The notes: a model not told the origin generated them from the letters alone. A stretch of DNA of 64,000 bases from JAIOQJ01 sp963718635 (GCA_963718635.1 OY970367.1:5394001-5458000); one strand, 5' to 3'. Shown: positions 17,388 through 27,431, counted from the stretch's first letter. Made by a program: numbers and translations.

Positions 17388-18610
17388 ATGCGTTGGTACA
17401 TTGTTCGAACACTGCTCTACAAAGAAGCGCTCAGACACGCAACCAATCGCGGCGGCTTGCTGCTCGCCGCGCTGTTGGTGACGGCCTCCCTGGTGATGTC
17501 CGCCCTAAACCCGGCGGGTGAGAAGAGCGGTCCGCAACTCATCGGCGGCATCCACCACTGCTACCTCCACATACAAAGTGACGAAAGCCCGTGGGCCAGG
17601 CATCTACAAAGCAGTCTCCCCCCTGAATTGAAGAAGCACGTTTTCTTTCAAAAGCTTCAGGCCGATATTGGGCCTCAGCAAGAAGTGGTGTATCCGCCGG
17701 GCACGGGCGCCATTCAAATCCGCGATCTGCCACCCGGGGATGACGGCCGAAAGCGCTACGCCGTCCTGATCTGCCATCCGGCGGGCGACCGAGTAGGCAT
17801 GTCCATCTACGAGAAGTGGTTCTACCGGGAGACTTATCGCTTTTGGCATCAGCAAGCGGCCGAACAACTCCAGAAGTCGGGTATCGATCCCGCGAAGAGG
17901 TTCGCGATGCCGTCCCTCGACAAAGACGATCTCTGGGAGCAGCGGTTGATCGATCGACAGATGCGACAGCAAGTCGCCGATCTGGGCGGCACTTTGCCGG
18001 AAATAGAGTATAAGGAAAACCCGACTTCGGGTTCCTCCCTGGACATGCACGCGGCCATGGCAACATCGCTCGTTATGTTTGCCCTCTTTTTTACCTGTGT
18101 GTATTTAATGCCTTCGCTTACTTGCGAGGAACGAGAGCGAGGTCTGCTGCTTGCCCAGGCTTTGTCGCCCGCGCGGGTGGCGAGATCATGGCCGCTAAGT
18201 TTCTGTTCTACCCGACCTTCGGCATCTTCCTCGCAACGCTGCTCGCAGGCATCCACAACCCGGCCGTTCTAGGGCGGGGATTCTTCTGGCTGTCGCTCGT
18301 CAGTCTCGCGCTGGGCAGTCTCGGCATCGGCATGAGCATTGCTTCGCTGGCGCGTACGCAGCGCTCGGCGAGCTTGGCCGCGCTCTGCTATATGCTTATG
18401 GTGGCTTTGACCCTGCTCGTTTGCCAGCAGAACAACATTCAGTACATCCCTTATCTGGCGCTGGAGTATCATGCCCCCCAGGTGCTCCATGCCGTGTTGA
18501 CGGATCAGACGCAGCCGATCCACTGGTTCAATCTGCGCGGCTGCATTCTGCTTTCGGTCGCCTGGGTTCTCGCTGCCGGCTTCCTGTTCCGCAAACGAGG
18601 TTGGCAGTGA
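17388..18610 (+). CDS. ABC-2 type exporter, permease subunit (frame broken once)
   Basis: Membrane partner of the preceding ATPase, about 407 residues when restored. There is one N-terminal membrane segment (GGLLLAALLVTASLVMSAL), a large extracytoplasmic domain of about 180 residues, then a cluster of five or so membrane segments. Between them is the cytoplasmic motif CEERERGLLLAQALSPA, typical of ABC-2 permeases (EERErG..). The frame changes in the GC-rich stretch near 18165-18180, after which EIMAAKFLFYPTFGIFLATL continues in a new frame to 18610. The layout resembles gliding/Nos-type or multidrug ABC-2 exporters. Substrate unknown. It converges with the Gfo/Idh/MocA gene. Confidence 0.83.
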
Positions 18611-18654
18611 GCTCCCCCTGCCCCGGACCTGGCCTCCGGCCCGCACGTTGCATC

Positions 18655-19950
18655 CTAACCCAACGTATACGGTTTGCGGTACTCTTTGGTTAGCCAGCCA
18701 GCGGCCTCTGCGTCGCCCACGATGGTTTCCGTTTTGGGATCCCAAGTGATCTTCTTTTTCGTTCGAATGGCAATGTTGCCGAGGTGACAGACGGTAGCCG
18801 AGCGATGGCCGATGGCGACGTCGGCGGCCGGCGCCTTGCGCGATTTGACACACTCGAAGAAGTTGTTCACGTGGCTGAAATTCGCCTGCGAGCCGGTGAC
18901 TTTCGGTACGTCGATTCCCTTCATCAGCTCGCCAGGCGTCGTGACAATGCCGCCGCGATAGACGAACAGGCTTCCCTTGTCGCCGATGAATTCGGTTCCT
19001 TGATCGGGGTTCTTGGTGTTGAGCTTCTGACGGGCCGTCATCACGACTCCGTTGGCATAGGTGTATTTGATCTCGGTGGTGTCAGGGGTTTCGTACCAAC
19101 CATCCGGATTGAACACGCCCGAACCTTCGACGCTGACGGGACCGCTGTCGTCCATGCCGAGGCCCCATTGGGCGATATCAAGATGGTGAGCGCCGAAGTT
19201 CGTTTGCTGGCCGCCGCTGTAGTCCCAGTAGAAGCGGAAGAGGTAGTGAACGTGGTTCTTGTTGTACGGCCGCAATGGCGCCGGCCCAAGCCAACGATCA
19301 TAATCAAAGCCTTCCGGCGGAGCGCTGTCCGGCACCGGCTTACCGGCTTTGGCGATCCAGTTCGGGCTCGGCAGCGTAACGTTCACTTCCTTAATCTTGC
19401 CGACGATTCCTTTCTGCACCAGCTCGACGGCCAGCTTGAACTCGTCGCCGCCGCGCTGCATCGTGCCGGTCTGGACAACGCACTTATGCTTGCGGGCAGC
19501 TTCGATCATTGGTCTGCCTTCGCCGATCACCAGTGTTAACGGCTTTTCGCAGTAAACGTCTTTGCCTGCCTTGCAGGCCTCAATGGTCATGATGGCGTGC
19601 CATTGGTCGGGCACGGTCACCACTACCGCATCGACGTCCTTCGCATCGAGGACACGCCGGAAGTCATCGGTCGTAAATGCCTTCAAGTTCGCCTGTTTCT
19701 GCAGGAAATCGCTTGCCTCGCCGAGATAGTTTTTGTCAAGGTCGCATAGGGCGACAATGTTCTTGAGGAAGTACTTCATGTTGTTCTTCGGGCCGCCCTG
19801 ATTGCCGACGCCGATCATGCCGACGCGCACACGCTTGCTCGGCGCTTCTGCCGCGAACGCCGCACGATAGCTCATCGCGGGCAGGCCAAGAATGGCGCCG
19901 CCCAGGGCGGACTTTTTCAAGAAAGAGCGACGGGTAAGTTGCGACGACAT
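18655..19950 (-). CDS. Tat-exported Gfo/Idh/MocA family oxidoreductase
   Basis: A 431-residue NAD(P)-dependent oxidoreductase-like protein. The twin-arginine signal is clear (LTRRSFLKKSALGGAILG, then an Ala-rich cleavage region near residue 34), so the protein is probably exported folded. The Rossmann motif VGMIGVGNQG is followed by the family motif YCEKPLTLVIGEG, and the substrate domain ends with RTKKKITWDPKTE. This very large planctomycete subfamily is thought to act on sugars or sugar derivatives; the exact substrate is unknown. The ATG at 19950 follows GGAG about 8 nt upstream. It lies downstream of the AbiE-type remnant, apparently independent of it. Confidence 0.9.
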   Translation of the reverse strand: MSSQLTRRSFLKKSALGGAILGLPAMSYRAAFAAEAPSKRVRVGMIGVGNQGGPKNNMKYFLKNIVALCDLDKNYLGEASDFLQKQANLKAFTTDDFRRVLDAKDVDAVVVTVPDQWHAIMTIEACKAGKDVYCEKPLTLVIGEGRPMIEAARKHKCVVQTGTMQRGGDEFKLAVELVQKGIVGKIKEVNVTLPSPNWIAKAGKPVPDSAPPEGFDYDRWLGPAPLRPYNKNHVHYLFRFYWDYSGGQQTNFGAHHLDIAQWGLGMDDSGPVSVEGSGVFNPDGWYETPDTTEIKYTYANGVVMTARQKLNTKNPDQGTEFIGDKGSLFVYRGGIVTTPGELMKGIDVPKVTGSQANFSHVNNFFECVKSRKAPAADVAIGHRSATVCHLGNIAIRTKKKITWDPKTETIVGDAEAAGWLTKEYRKPYTLG

Positions 19951-20021
19951 GAGATGCACTCCGGTTCGATGAATTGGCACGGATAACCATTGTTGGGGAT
20001 AAGGTTAAGAACACCCAGAAG

Positions 20022-20138
20022 TTAGCATACCCAGAAATCCTTTTCCATGACCACAGGCATCAGTGATCGACGCGCCGCTGCCTCCGCGATATACAAGTCT
20101 CGCTCGCTTATCGGTAATTCGAGGTAGCGTAAGCGCAC
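20022..20138 (-). pseudogene. Truncated AbiEii-type toxin remnant
   Basis: Directly after the AbiEi-type stop codon, on the same strand, a 38-codon frame from a GTG at 20138 reads LPISERDLYIAEAAARRS and ends EKDFWVC before a TAA. This matches the N-terminal pattern of AbiEii/AbiGii nucleotidyltransferase toxins (LP...R...A...G..P..VEKDFWVCW), which normally continue for about 250 residues including the GGT(S)L nucleotidyltransferase motif. Nothing similar follows; the next gene starts 72 bp later. So the toxin appears deleted except for its first 38 residues. The identification rests on a short motif, remembered from the family and not searched. Confidence 0.6.
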
Positions 20139-20140
20139 AG

Positions 20141-20761
20141 CTATTCCTCGCTCAGTTGGCGCAGAATCGGGTGCATCCACGCGGGCGCCAGTTTCAAGTC
20201 TTTTATCAGTTTGCGCCGCTCGTCGGCCGGCAGCGTCTGCTTCAAATGGACTATGTGATGAGGCTTTACGTGTTCCGCACCGATTTCACGTAGGGCTTGG
20301 ACTACTAGCCCTATTAGTTTCCCGGCGCCTGCCATGTTGCGGGGTGTCGTGCGCCGGAGCTGAATTGTCATTGCTCCGATGCGCACGGTTCTGCTCGCAC
20401 CGTCGGTCAAAAATACGGCCTTAGCCGGCACCTGCTCAGAAAGACCGAGTGTATTTGCCGCATAAGCGCCGGTCGCTTGCAGTCGGGTTTGGTCTCGGCC
20501 AGCCAGCTTGCGGGCGATTTCATCGATCGACGGCGTTAAGAGGCCGAGCACAGGATGACTCCTCGGGTAGTCGTAGAGTCCGCGAGCAAGCCGCCGAATC
20601 GTTCCTTTTTTGGCCAAGCGATGCAGGACTACGTCAACCGCTTGACGACTGCCTATATCCAAGAAATCGCTGGGAACTAGAACGTGACCGGCTCCATGGC
20701 CGCGAACGCGGTTAAGAATATGGTACTCAATGGTTTGCGGAAATTTTACGGCATCGGCCAT
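20141..20761 (-). CDS. AbiEi/DUF6088-type antitoxin
   Basis: A 206-residue protein of the DUF6088/AbiEi antitoxin group, the repressor half of type IV (AbiE) toxin-antitoxin and abortive-infection systems. The N-terminal winged helix is visible (RVRGHGAGHVLVPSDFLDIGSRQAVDVVLHRLAKKGTIRRLARGLYDYP, residues about 18-67). The C-terminal part includes PAKAVFLTDGASRTVRIG and the basic, helical end. The ATG at 20761 is preferred over an in-frame TTG at 20779 because a 9-bp inverted repeat overlaps it. The cognate toxin survives only as a short remnant downstream, so this may be an orphan repressor, perhaps acting as an anti-addiction factor. Confidence 0.78.
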   Translation of the reverse strand: MADAVKFPQTIEYHILNRVRGHGAGHVLVPSDFLDIGSRQAVDVVLHRLAKKGTIRRLARGLYDYPRSHPVLGLLTPSIDEIARKLAGRDQTRLQATGAYAANTLGLSEQVPAKAVFLTDGASRTVRIGAMTIQLRRTTPRNMAGAGKLIGLVVQALREIGAEHVKPHHIVHLKQTLPADERRKLIKDLKLAPAWMHPILRQLSEE

Positions 20762-20790
20762 GTAAGAAATTGTAGCCAAGTTTTCTTACA
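20761..20790 (-). promoter_or_regulatory. Inverted repeat at the antitoxin start, likely operator
   Basis: TGTAAGAAA (20761-20769) and TTTCTTACA (20782-20790) form a perfect 9-bp inverted repeat with a 12-bp spacer, overlapping the antitoxin start codon. Known AbiEi proteins repress their own operon by binding inverted repeats in its promoter; this site is a natural candidate. Binding here is inferred. Confidence 0.55.
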
Positions 20791-20847
20791 AGGCCAAGAG
20801 CAGACTTAATCGGTGTTGATAAAATTTCACTTCAAAAGCTTCCCACT

Positions 20848-22507
20848 TCAAATCGCCGACGTAATCGTCGGCGTCGCCACCTTCTTGCCTTCACCGCGCT
20901 TTTCGAGCCGATAGGCCAGGCCGGCTTTGACGAAGTCGCGGAAGAGCGGGTGGGCTTTGGTGGGTTTCGATTTGAATTCGGGATGGCACTGCACGGCCAC
21001 GAACCACGGATGGCCCGGTAGTTCGATCACCTCCACCAGACCGCCGTCCGGACTAGTGCCGGAAAAGATCATGCCGTTCGCTCGGAAGCTCGCGGTAAGC
21101 GTTGTTGAATTCGTAGCGATGGCGATGCCGCTCGGGGACTATTTCGCTGCCGTATGCGATATGGGCCTTGCTGCCGACAACTAGCTTGGCATCGTAGCTA
21201 CCGAGTCGCATGGTGCCGCCGAGTTGCGTCACCTGTCGTTGTTCGTCGAGAAGGCAGACGACCGGGTCCACGGTCTTCAAGTTGAACTCGGTGGAATTTG
21301 CTTCTGACAACTTGAGCACATTGCGGGCGAATTCGATGCTGGCGCACTGCAGGCCAAGACAGATTCCGAAAAACGGGATGTTCGCCTCTCGGGCAAAGCG
21401 AATGGCTTCTATCTTGCCATTGATGCCGCGCTTGTCGAAGCCGCCGGGCACCAGAATCGCATCAGCCCCGGCCAAAATTTTATCGGGACCTTCTTGCTCG
21501 ATTCGTTCCGACTCGATTTTCTTAATCTGCACGCGAGCGCGATTGGCGATGCCCGCATGGATCAATGATTCGTAAACCGACTTATAGGCATCGTGATGTT
21601 TCACATACTTCCCGACAACGCAAACCGTCACGTCGCGCGACGGATTCTTGCATGTCTCCACCATCTCCCGCCAGTCTTCCATATTCAATGGCTGGGCAGT
21701 GGTCAGGTTCAACTTCTCCACGATCAGGTCATCGAGCTTGTTGTTCATCAAGCTTAAAGGGACTTCGTATACGGTTACTTCTTTGTCGCGCTCTTCGATG
21801 ACCGCCCGCCGTTCGACGTTGCAGAAGAGAGCGATTTTATCCGCTTCCTCCTTCGGCAGTTCGCGTTCGGTGCGGCAGATCAACACATCCGGCTGAATGC
21901 CGATCTTGCGTAGTTCCATCACGCTATGCTGTGTCGGCTTGGACTTCGATTCGCCCGCCGCTTTGAGATAGGGGACCAGTGTTAAATGTACGTAAAGGCA
22001 ATTGTTTTTGCCGATATCGAGGGCATACTGGCGGATCGCTTCAAAGTAAGGCAACCCTTCAATATCGCCGACCGTGCCGCCGATTTCGGTTATGCAAACA
22101 TCGACATCGGCCGTCGCTAGCTTGCGGATGCACGACTTGATTTCGTCGGTAACGTGCGGAATGACTTGGACAGTCTTACCGCGATAATCGCCCTTACGCT
22201 CTTTTTCGATGACGGAGAGATAGATTTTGCCAGTCGTAAAATTGCAATCGCGGTTGAGAGGTGCGTTGGTGAATCGTTCGTAGTGGCCGAGATCGAGATC
22301 GGTTTCGGCGCCGTCATCGAGCACGTAAACTTCACCATGCTGGTACGGGCTCATGGTGCCGGGATCGACGTTGATATAGGGGTCGAACTTTTGCAAACGT
22401 ACTCGCAAACCGCGCCGCTCCAGAAGCAACCCGATCGAAGCGCAGGTCAAGCCTTTGCCAAGCGAACTGACAACGCCGCCGGTCACAAATATATGTTTAG
22501 TCGCCAT
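20848..22507 (-). CDS. pyrG: CTP synthase (frame broken near the C-terminus)
   Basis: Glutamine-dependent CTP synthase, converting UTP, ATP and glutamine to CTP. The N-terminal synthase domain begins MATKHIFVTGGVVSSLGKGL and includes KFDPYINVDPGTMSPYQHGE. The glutaminase domain has the oxyanion and nucleophile region (GGFDKRG...FFGICLGLQCASIEFARN). The frame changes near 21080-21090, in NNAYRE-; the C-terminus continues ANGMIFSGTSPDGGLVEVIE and contains the catalytic His-Glu pair in CHPEFKSKP. The restored length is about 553 residues, normal. The ATG at 22507 is the family start; residues read upstream have no similarity. pyrG is essential, so the break is most probably a sequence error. Confidence 0.95.
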
Positions 22508-22593
22508 GCAAGCGAAGTCCCTTATCGAGTGGTGTCGTGCTGCTACGGCTTTCAAGTTTGCGGCACGCTTCGCAAATTCATGGTCTGCGCATC

Positions 22594-22798
22594 ACACTAA
22601 CCCGAAGCGTAAGCGAGGTCTTTTCCGAAGCGTTAGCGTAGGTCTGCTGCGAACAACACTAACGCTTCAGGGCTGCGCCTCGCTGAGGCTTCGGGTTAGT
22701 ATAGTGCGCCGTACTAACCCGAAAGCGTTAGCGAGGTCTGCCGCGAATAACGCTACCACTTCGGGGCTGCGCCTCGCTGACACTTCGGTCTAGTGTGG
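22594..22798. repeat. Dispersed repeat cluster (NPTRQRG type), third copy
   Basis: CACTAACCCGAAGCGTAAGCGAGG and reverse-complement copies alternate, as at 1230-1389 and 4652-4811. It fills most of the 380-bp gap between the pyrG start and the kdsB stop; 22799-22887 shows nothing recognisable. Confidence 0.85.
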
Positions 22799-22887
22799 CG
22801 ATTTCACTTCGGCCGCTAAGAGTTGGCCATCGTTCACACGCCTGGATTATGATACCGGAACCGCCGCCTGTGGGAATGCGCCTTAAC

Positions 22888-23650
22888 TCAAGCCGCCATC
22901 GCCAGGCGCGGCGACCGCTGCTGTGCCACGAATTCCTTGTAGTCGGCAAAGGTGTCGACGCCCCGGCCTGAATGAGCGACTACGCCGACTTGAATTTTCC
23001 AACCGGTCGCCAGAACGCGAAGCTGCTCCAGCTTTTCCGCCTGCTCCAACGGATGCGGCGGCAGGCTGGCCAGCTCCATCAACGCGCTCTTCCGATAGGC
23101 GTAAACGCCGAGATGTTGCAGGAAGAGCTGAGAGTTATTCTCGAAATCAGGATCACAGTCCCGCACCATGGGAATCGGGCTGCGGCTGAAGTAAAGGGCT
23201 CGGCCCTGGCTGTCGCAGACGACTTTCACGACATTCGGATTGCGGTAGTCTTCCACCGAGGTCAAAGGCACGGCCAAGGTCGCCATCTCGGCGGCGGAGT
23301 CGCGTTCGAGCAACTCAGGCAGCAGATCGAGCGCGCGAGGATCGATCGACGGCTCGTCCCCCTGCACGTTGACGACGATGTCTACGTCCAAGGTACTGCG
23401 CCACTTCAGCCACGCGATCCGTGCCCGATGGATGGTCGCGTCGGGTCATCACCGCTTCACCGCCGAAGCCGGCAACAGCCGCCATGATGCGTGGATCATC
23501 CGTGGCGACGACGACACGGCTGGCATGTTTGCTTTGACAGGCTCGCTCGTATACATGCTGAATGAGGTATTTGCCGGTCGACTTGAGAAGAGGCTTTCCC
23601 GGTAGACGGGTGGAAGCAAAACGAGCGGGGATGATGATGGCACAACGCAT
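22888..23650 (-). CDS. kdsB: 3-deoxy-manno-octulosonate cytidylyltransferase KdsB (frame broken once)
   Basis: Activates Kdo as CMP-Kdo for lipopolysaccharide core synthesis. The N-terminal nucleotide-binding motif is intact (IIIPARFASTRLPGKPL), followed by VVVATDDPRI and MTRRDHPSGTDRVAEVAQYL. The second frame carries the conserved DIVVNVQGDEPSIDP, ALYFSRSPIP, HLGVYAYRK and EQLEQLRVL-type motifs. The break is near 23392: TACCTTGGACG should lose one base to read YLDVDIV. The restored length is about 254 residues, normal. Together with the Kdo hydroxylase gene at 6.3-7.2 kb it shows that this planctomycete makes Kdo-containing lipid A-core, though not in an lps cluster. Confidence 0.93.
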
Positions 23651-23812
23651 GACTCGACCTCCGTGTCAGTTGAACAACCGCCTCCTGCGATTCCGTAAGG
23701 AGGATTGTAGCAAATGGCGGCGGGAAACTACATACTCTTTATGTGAGCAGCAACAAAGGGACTCGCGAAAGAGTTTCGGCGAGCCGAAAGTGCGAATCGC
23801 CGGTCTCAGCGC

Positions 23813-24694
23813 CTAGCTTGCACTCACTTCGCCCCATGCCACCGCCTGAATGTGTTGATCGCCTTTGAAAACTTCGCGCCATTTGACCGCATCAGCCGAC
23901 ACTAACAGCCGGCCTTTCCATGAGGCGCCCACAAATATACCGGCGCCGTATGTCGAGACTTGCGGAGCGTTTTCGTTAGGCGTCCGATCCCACTTGATCC
24001 CATCGATTGACGTGAAAGTCGCGCCTGCGCCGACGGCCACGAAGCGATCCTTGGCGAAGACGACCGAGTTCAGGTGTTCTCCCTCGTCGCCGCGCAAGGG
24101 GTCGCTCCATTTCAGGCCGTCCTTGCTGCTCATGCGCAGGCCGTGCAAGCCGACGCCGACGAAGATGCCGTTGCCGAAGGCGATATCAATAAGCGTGTCG
24201 ATCGGCTTAACGGCCGCGGCATCTTCCCAGGTTTTGCCGTCAGTGGAGACCGCACGTCGGCCGCGATCGCCGACACCAACGAAACGGCCATCGCCCCATA
24301 TTGCTCGGCGCAAGATATGTTTGCCGGGAATGGCCGTCAGTTCATTCCAGACAAGGCCATCCCTCGAAAAAAAGACAAACGGCTTCGAACTGCCCACCTC
24401 GCCGGGGTCGCCGCCTAGGCCGAGAAAGACACCGTTGCCGAAGGTCAAGCCACGAATGTATTGAACATACTTGGCCTCATGCTTGGCCGTCTTCCAAGCG
24501 ATGCCATCGCTGCTGGCGGCCATGATGTTTTCACCGCCGAAGCTGCCGACCGCAACGCAGACTCCGTTGCCGACGGCGGCCGCGCGATAGACTTCGCCTT
24601 CTTTGCCCGTTTGCTTGTTGGTCCATTTTTCGCCGTCTGCGGAGACAGTTCGTAGCCCATCCTGGCCGACGGCGACGAAGAGAGATTTTGGCAT
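23813..24694 (-). CDS. Repeat protein, likely beta-propeller (YCF48/sialidase-like blades)
   Basis: A 293-residue protein of six to seven repeats of about 40 residues. Each has a strand such as FGNGIFVGVG or WGDGRFVGVG followed by a turn with S-DG--W (VSTDGKTWED, MSSKDGLKWSD, TSIDGIKWDR, VSADAVKWRE). This S/DG-W pattern resembles photosynthesis-system-II-assembly-like (YCF48) and sialidase Asp-box propellers. No signal peptide is seen, which is unusual for such proteins and suggests a cytoplasmic location or a start further upstream. No enzyme residues can be named. Function unknown. Confidence 0.72.
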   Translation of the reverse strand: MPKSLFVAVGQDGLRTVSADGEKWTNKQTGKEGEVYRAAAVGNGVCVAVGSFGGENIMAASSDGIAWKTAKHEAKYVQYIRGLTFGNGVFLGLGGDPGEVGSSKPFVFFSRDGLVWNELTAIPGKHILRRAIWGDGRFVGVGDRGRRAVSTDGKTWEDAAAVKPIDTLIDIAFGNGIFVGVGLHGLRMSSKDGLKWSDPLRGDEGEHLNSVVFAKDRFVAVGAGATFTSIDGIKWDRTPNENAPQVSTYGAGIFVGASWKGRLLVSADAVKWREVFKGDQHIQAVAWGEVSAS

Positions 24695-24850
24695 GAAGGG
24701 TACTCAGTCGATTGAAAGATAGGCGGGTATCGGGCCGAAGGGCAACATCGTCGGGCTGCGTCAAAGCTTGAAATTCCGATCAGCATCCGGCAGCTTCCGC
24801 TGCTCGGCTCGCCGGGTGCGCGCAACCGATTCCGGCAAAATGGGTATCTC

Positions 24851-24980
24851 GCCCTTCCCACCCTCCCTCCGGCTTTGCGGGGGGAGGGTGGGAAGGGCTG
24901 CGAGCGTATCAGCCGTTGTTTATGGGCAAGGGCTCTGCCCCCACCCTGCCCTCCCCCTGCAAAGCCAGGGGGAGGGAAAG
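24851..24980. repeat. Composite GC-rich palindromic element, copy A
   Basis: Two hairpins, GCCCTTCCCACCCTCCCTCC..GGGGGGAGGGTGGGAAGGGC (24851-24898) and CCCCACCCTGCCCTCCCCC..CAGGGGGAGGG (to about 24978), flank a short linker with GGGCAAGG-CTCTGCCC. The same composite, with the same linker words, is at 49891-50028; single-hairpin relatives are at 35747-35794 and 45603-45642. It lies in the gap 24695-25046, which also contains two copies of a CTGCTCGGCTCGCC word (24792, 25029). No gene is present. Confidence 0.8.
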
Positions 24981-25046
24981 ACGAGTGTCGTGTTCGTTTC
25001 GTGCATTTGCCCCAATCCAGCGGCTTACGCTGCTCGGCTCGCCAAA

Positions 25047-26502
25047 CTATCCCATCAGTCCCGGAAGTCGGCCGTCGTAAGCTCGGTGCTGGGAGGTCAT
25101 GTTCTCGCCGAATTTGGTCAGCTTCACGCCCATGCGATCGAGAATTTCGACGTAAAGATTGGCAACGGGTGTCTTTTCCTTATAGGCGATATGCCGACCA
25201 GGTTTCAGCAACCCCCCTGCCCCGCCGACGAGAGCGACCGGATAGTCTTTCGCGCCATGGCCGCCGTCGGCCATGTAGGAGGTGTAAAGAAGCATGCTGT
25301 TGTCGAGGAGCGAGGAGCCGCCTTCGTCGATGGCCTTCATCTTGCGAACCATCTCGGCGAAGAGCTTGGTGTACCAGGCATGGATCTGACGCAGGGCTTC
25401 GCGCGATATCGGGTCAGCGTCTTCAACCCTGCCGGCATTCCCTTGATGTTCGAGCGTGTGGCAATGAGTCTCGTAGCCAACGGTAACAACACCGGGGAAA
25501 TGCGCCTCATCACTGCCGCAGGCGAACGTCGCCACGCGTGTCGTGTCGGTTTGGAAAGCGAGCACCATTAAATCGGAAAGCAGGCGGATATACTCTTCGT
25601 GCCGTTCGGGGTCGCGCGAAACCGGTCGGGTCACTTCCCAGACGGGAATGTTTTCCTTCGGCAGATTGGTCGGCAGAACAATCTTTGAAGGGCCGGGATT
25701 CAATGCGTCCAGCGCTTCAATGCGCTGACGTTGCTCGACAAAATCGATTTTCTTTTCGATTGAGCGAACGGAATCGAGATACTGGTCGAGACGCTGCTTG
25801 TCGCCGCTGCCGAGCGACCGCCGAAGGTCGTTGGCCTCTTCGCGCAACAGGTCGACAATGCCGCGATCGGCGTTTTGGTTCTTGTCGCCGCTCTTTGAAG
25901 TAGTGCATTCTCCTGCACGCGGCTGCGCCAATTGGGGACGATGGGCTTGCGCCACGAAACATTCGGTCGAACAGAAGTCGCGGATTTGCTTCGAAAGGCA
26001 TCGGCATATCGGAGGAGCGAAAGGAGTACTTGTTCTCGCTGCCCGACAGGCCGAACTCGATGGAAGGCAAAAACGTCTGATCGCCGACGGCCCGCGCGGC
26101 CACCTGATCAACTGAAGTTGAGGTCACGAGTTTTCCGTTGACTTTTTTGACCACTTCGGCGCCGGTCAAATGCATCAAGGCACAATGTTCGTGAGCGTTT
26201 AGGCCGCCTTCGCTCCGGCCGTTGTTGCAAAGTCCGGAAAGGACGAGCATGTCATTCTTGGCGAACTCGAGCGGCTTCAGAATCGAAGGCAATTGCCCCA
26301 GCGCACCAACCTGTTTCGGCTTCCAGGACTCGAGCACGGTGCCGCCGGCCACGGTGAAGATGCCAAAACGGAGCGGAGGTTTGACGCCCGTCGCGCCGGC
26401 TGCCGCCGGTGCAAGTTGCTCTAGAAACGGCAGTGCAGCCACAGCGCCGGCGCCGCGGATAAACGCGCGACGAGTGAGCGGATGGCGTCGAACTTCCGGC
26501 AT
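25047..26502 (-). CDS. Tat-exported DUF1552 family protein (frame broken once)
   Basis: About 485 residues when restored. The Tat signal is clear (LTRRAFIRGAGAVAALPFLEQ). The first frame contains DUF1552 landmarks (FGIFTVAGGTVLESWKPKQ, NDMLVLSGLCN, HLTGAEVVKKVNGKLVTSTS). The second has LREEANDLRRSLGSGDKQRL, DSVRSIEKKIDFVEQRQ, FACGSDEAHFPGVVTVGYE, GSSLLDNSMLLYTSYMADGG and the C-terminal ILDRMGVKLTKFGEN. The frame changes between about 25880 and 25960. In many planctomycetes DUF1552 proteins are encoded beside DUF1592/DUF1588 cytochrome-like proteins; none is here. Function is not established; it resembles the DUF1501 arylsulfatase-like set. The LRR gene is 41 bp upstream. Confidence 0.86.
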
Positions 26503-26543
26503 TCTGGACTCCCGATTCTGAAATGCGATGGCGTTCTCGGCAG

Positions 26544-27431
26544 TTACTTCTTCAACCGTTGCAGGTTGCGCTTCATCTGTTCGAGCATTTTCGCGTCCGG
26601 CGGATCGTGGGTTATCGTCACATTAGGCAGATCGGCTTTGAGCCTGGCCAGATCATCGCGGTCAATGTTGGTCTTCTCAAAGGTGAGTGACTTTAAGGCT
26701 TTGAGATTTTGCAGGTGCTTCAAACTGCCTTCGTAGGTAAGCATCGTCTCACTATAAGTTATCGATTCGAGCGTCGGAATAGTAGCCAGAATCGCTAAGC
26801 CGGCATCGCCGAGTTGCATGGAAAATTGAGACCCGACGTTGATCGTCGTTAAATTCGGCAAGGCTTTCAGATGTTCCAAGCCGTTGTTCGTGATGCGGGT
26901 ATGGTAACAGGTGAGTTCCTTCAGAGACTTCACCGAAGCAATGGCTTTCAGCCCTTCATCGCCAATGGTTGAACCGGCAAAGCCGAAGCCTTCGAGATTC
27001 GGGCAATTGGCCAGCTCGGCGAAACCCTTGCCGGTGATTTCGACCTTTTGCCAGCCGAGATGCCAGAAGGTCAATCGCTGAAGGTTCTTGAGCTTGCCGA
27101 GCGATTCGAAGCCGGCGTCTGATAACGCGGTGCCATTGGCCGACAACTTCTGCAGCGAGGTGATGCGGGCCACGCGCTCGGCCTGCGCGTCCGTCATCTT
27201 GCTGTTGCCGTAGAAGGTAAGCTGCTTGAGCCGTTGCAGACTACCGAGACGTTTGTAATCATCATCGGTCAACGTTTCGGATTTGGCGAACGTGATGGCC
27301 GAGAGCGTACCATCTTTTTCCAAGCGTACCGTGTTTCCCGCCTTCTTCAATTCGTCCGCATATTCGTGATCATCTGCAATAAGTGACGCGGGAATAAACA
27401 AGAGCAAGATCATGGACGGCAGACAACGCAT
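26544..27431 (-). CDS. Secreted leucine-rich repeat protein
   Basis: A 295-residue protein with a signal peptide (residues 1-18, MILLLFIPASLIADD) and about nine RNI/cysteine-containing-type leucine-rich repeats of 23-27 residues (LGSLQRLKQLTFYGNSKMTD, LGKLKNLQRLTFW, LANCPNLEGFGFAGSTIGDEG, LKALPNLTTINVG, LKALKSLTFEKTNIDRDD). The ATG at 27431 is preferred because it opens on the signal peptide. Such repeat proteins are numerous in planctomycetes and are presumed to mediate protein binding in the periplasm or at the cell surface. It is upstream of, and probably co-transcribed with, the DUF1552 gene. Confidence 0.82.
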   Translation of the reverse strand: MRCLPSMILLLFIPASLIADDHEYADELKKAGNTVRLEKDGTLSAITFAKSETLTDDDYKRLGSLQRLKQLTFYGNSKMTDAQAERVARITSLQKLSANGTALSDAGFESLGKLKNLQRLTFWHLGWQKVEITGKGFAELANCPNLEGFGFAGSTIGDEGLKAIASVKSLKELTCYHTRITNNGLEHLKALPNLTTINVGSQFSMQLGDAGLAILATIPTLESITYSETMLTYEGSLKHLQNLKALKSLTFEKTNIDRDDLARLKADLPNVTITHDPPDAKMLEQMKRNLQRLKK

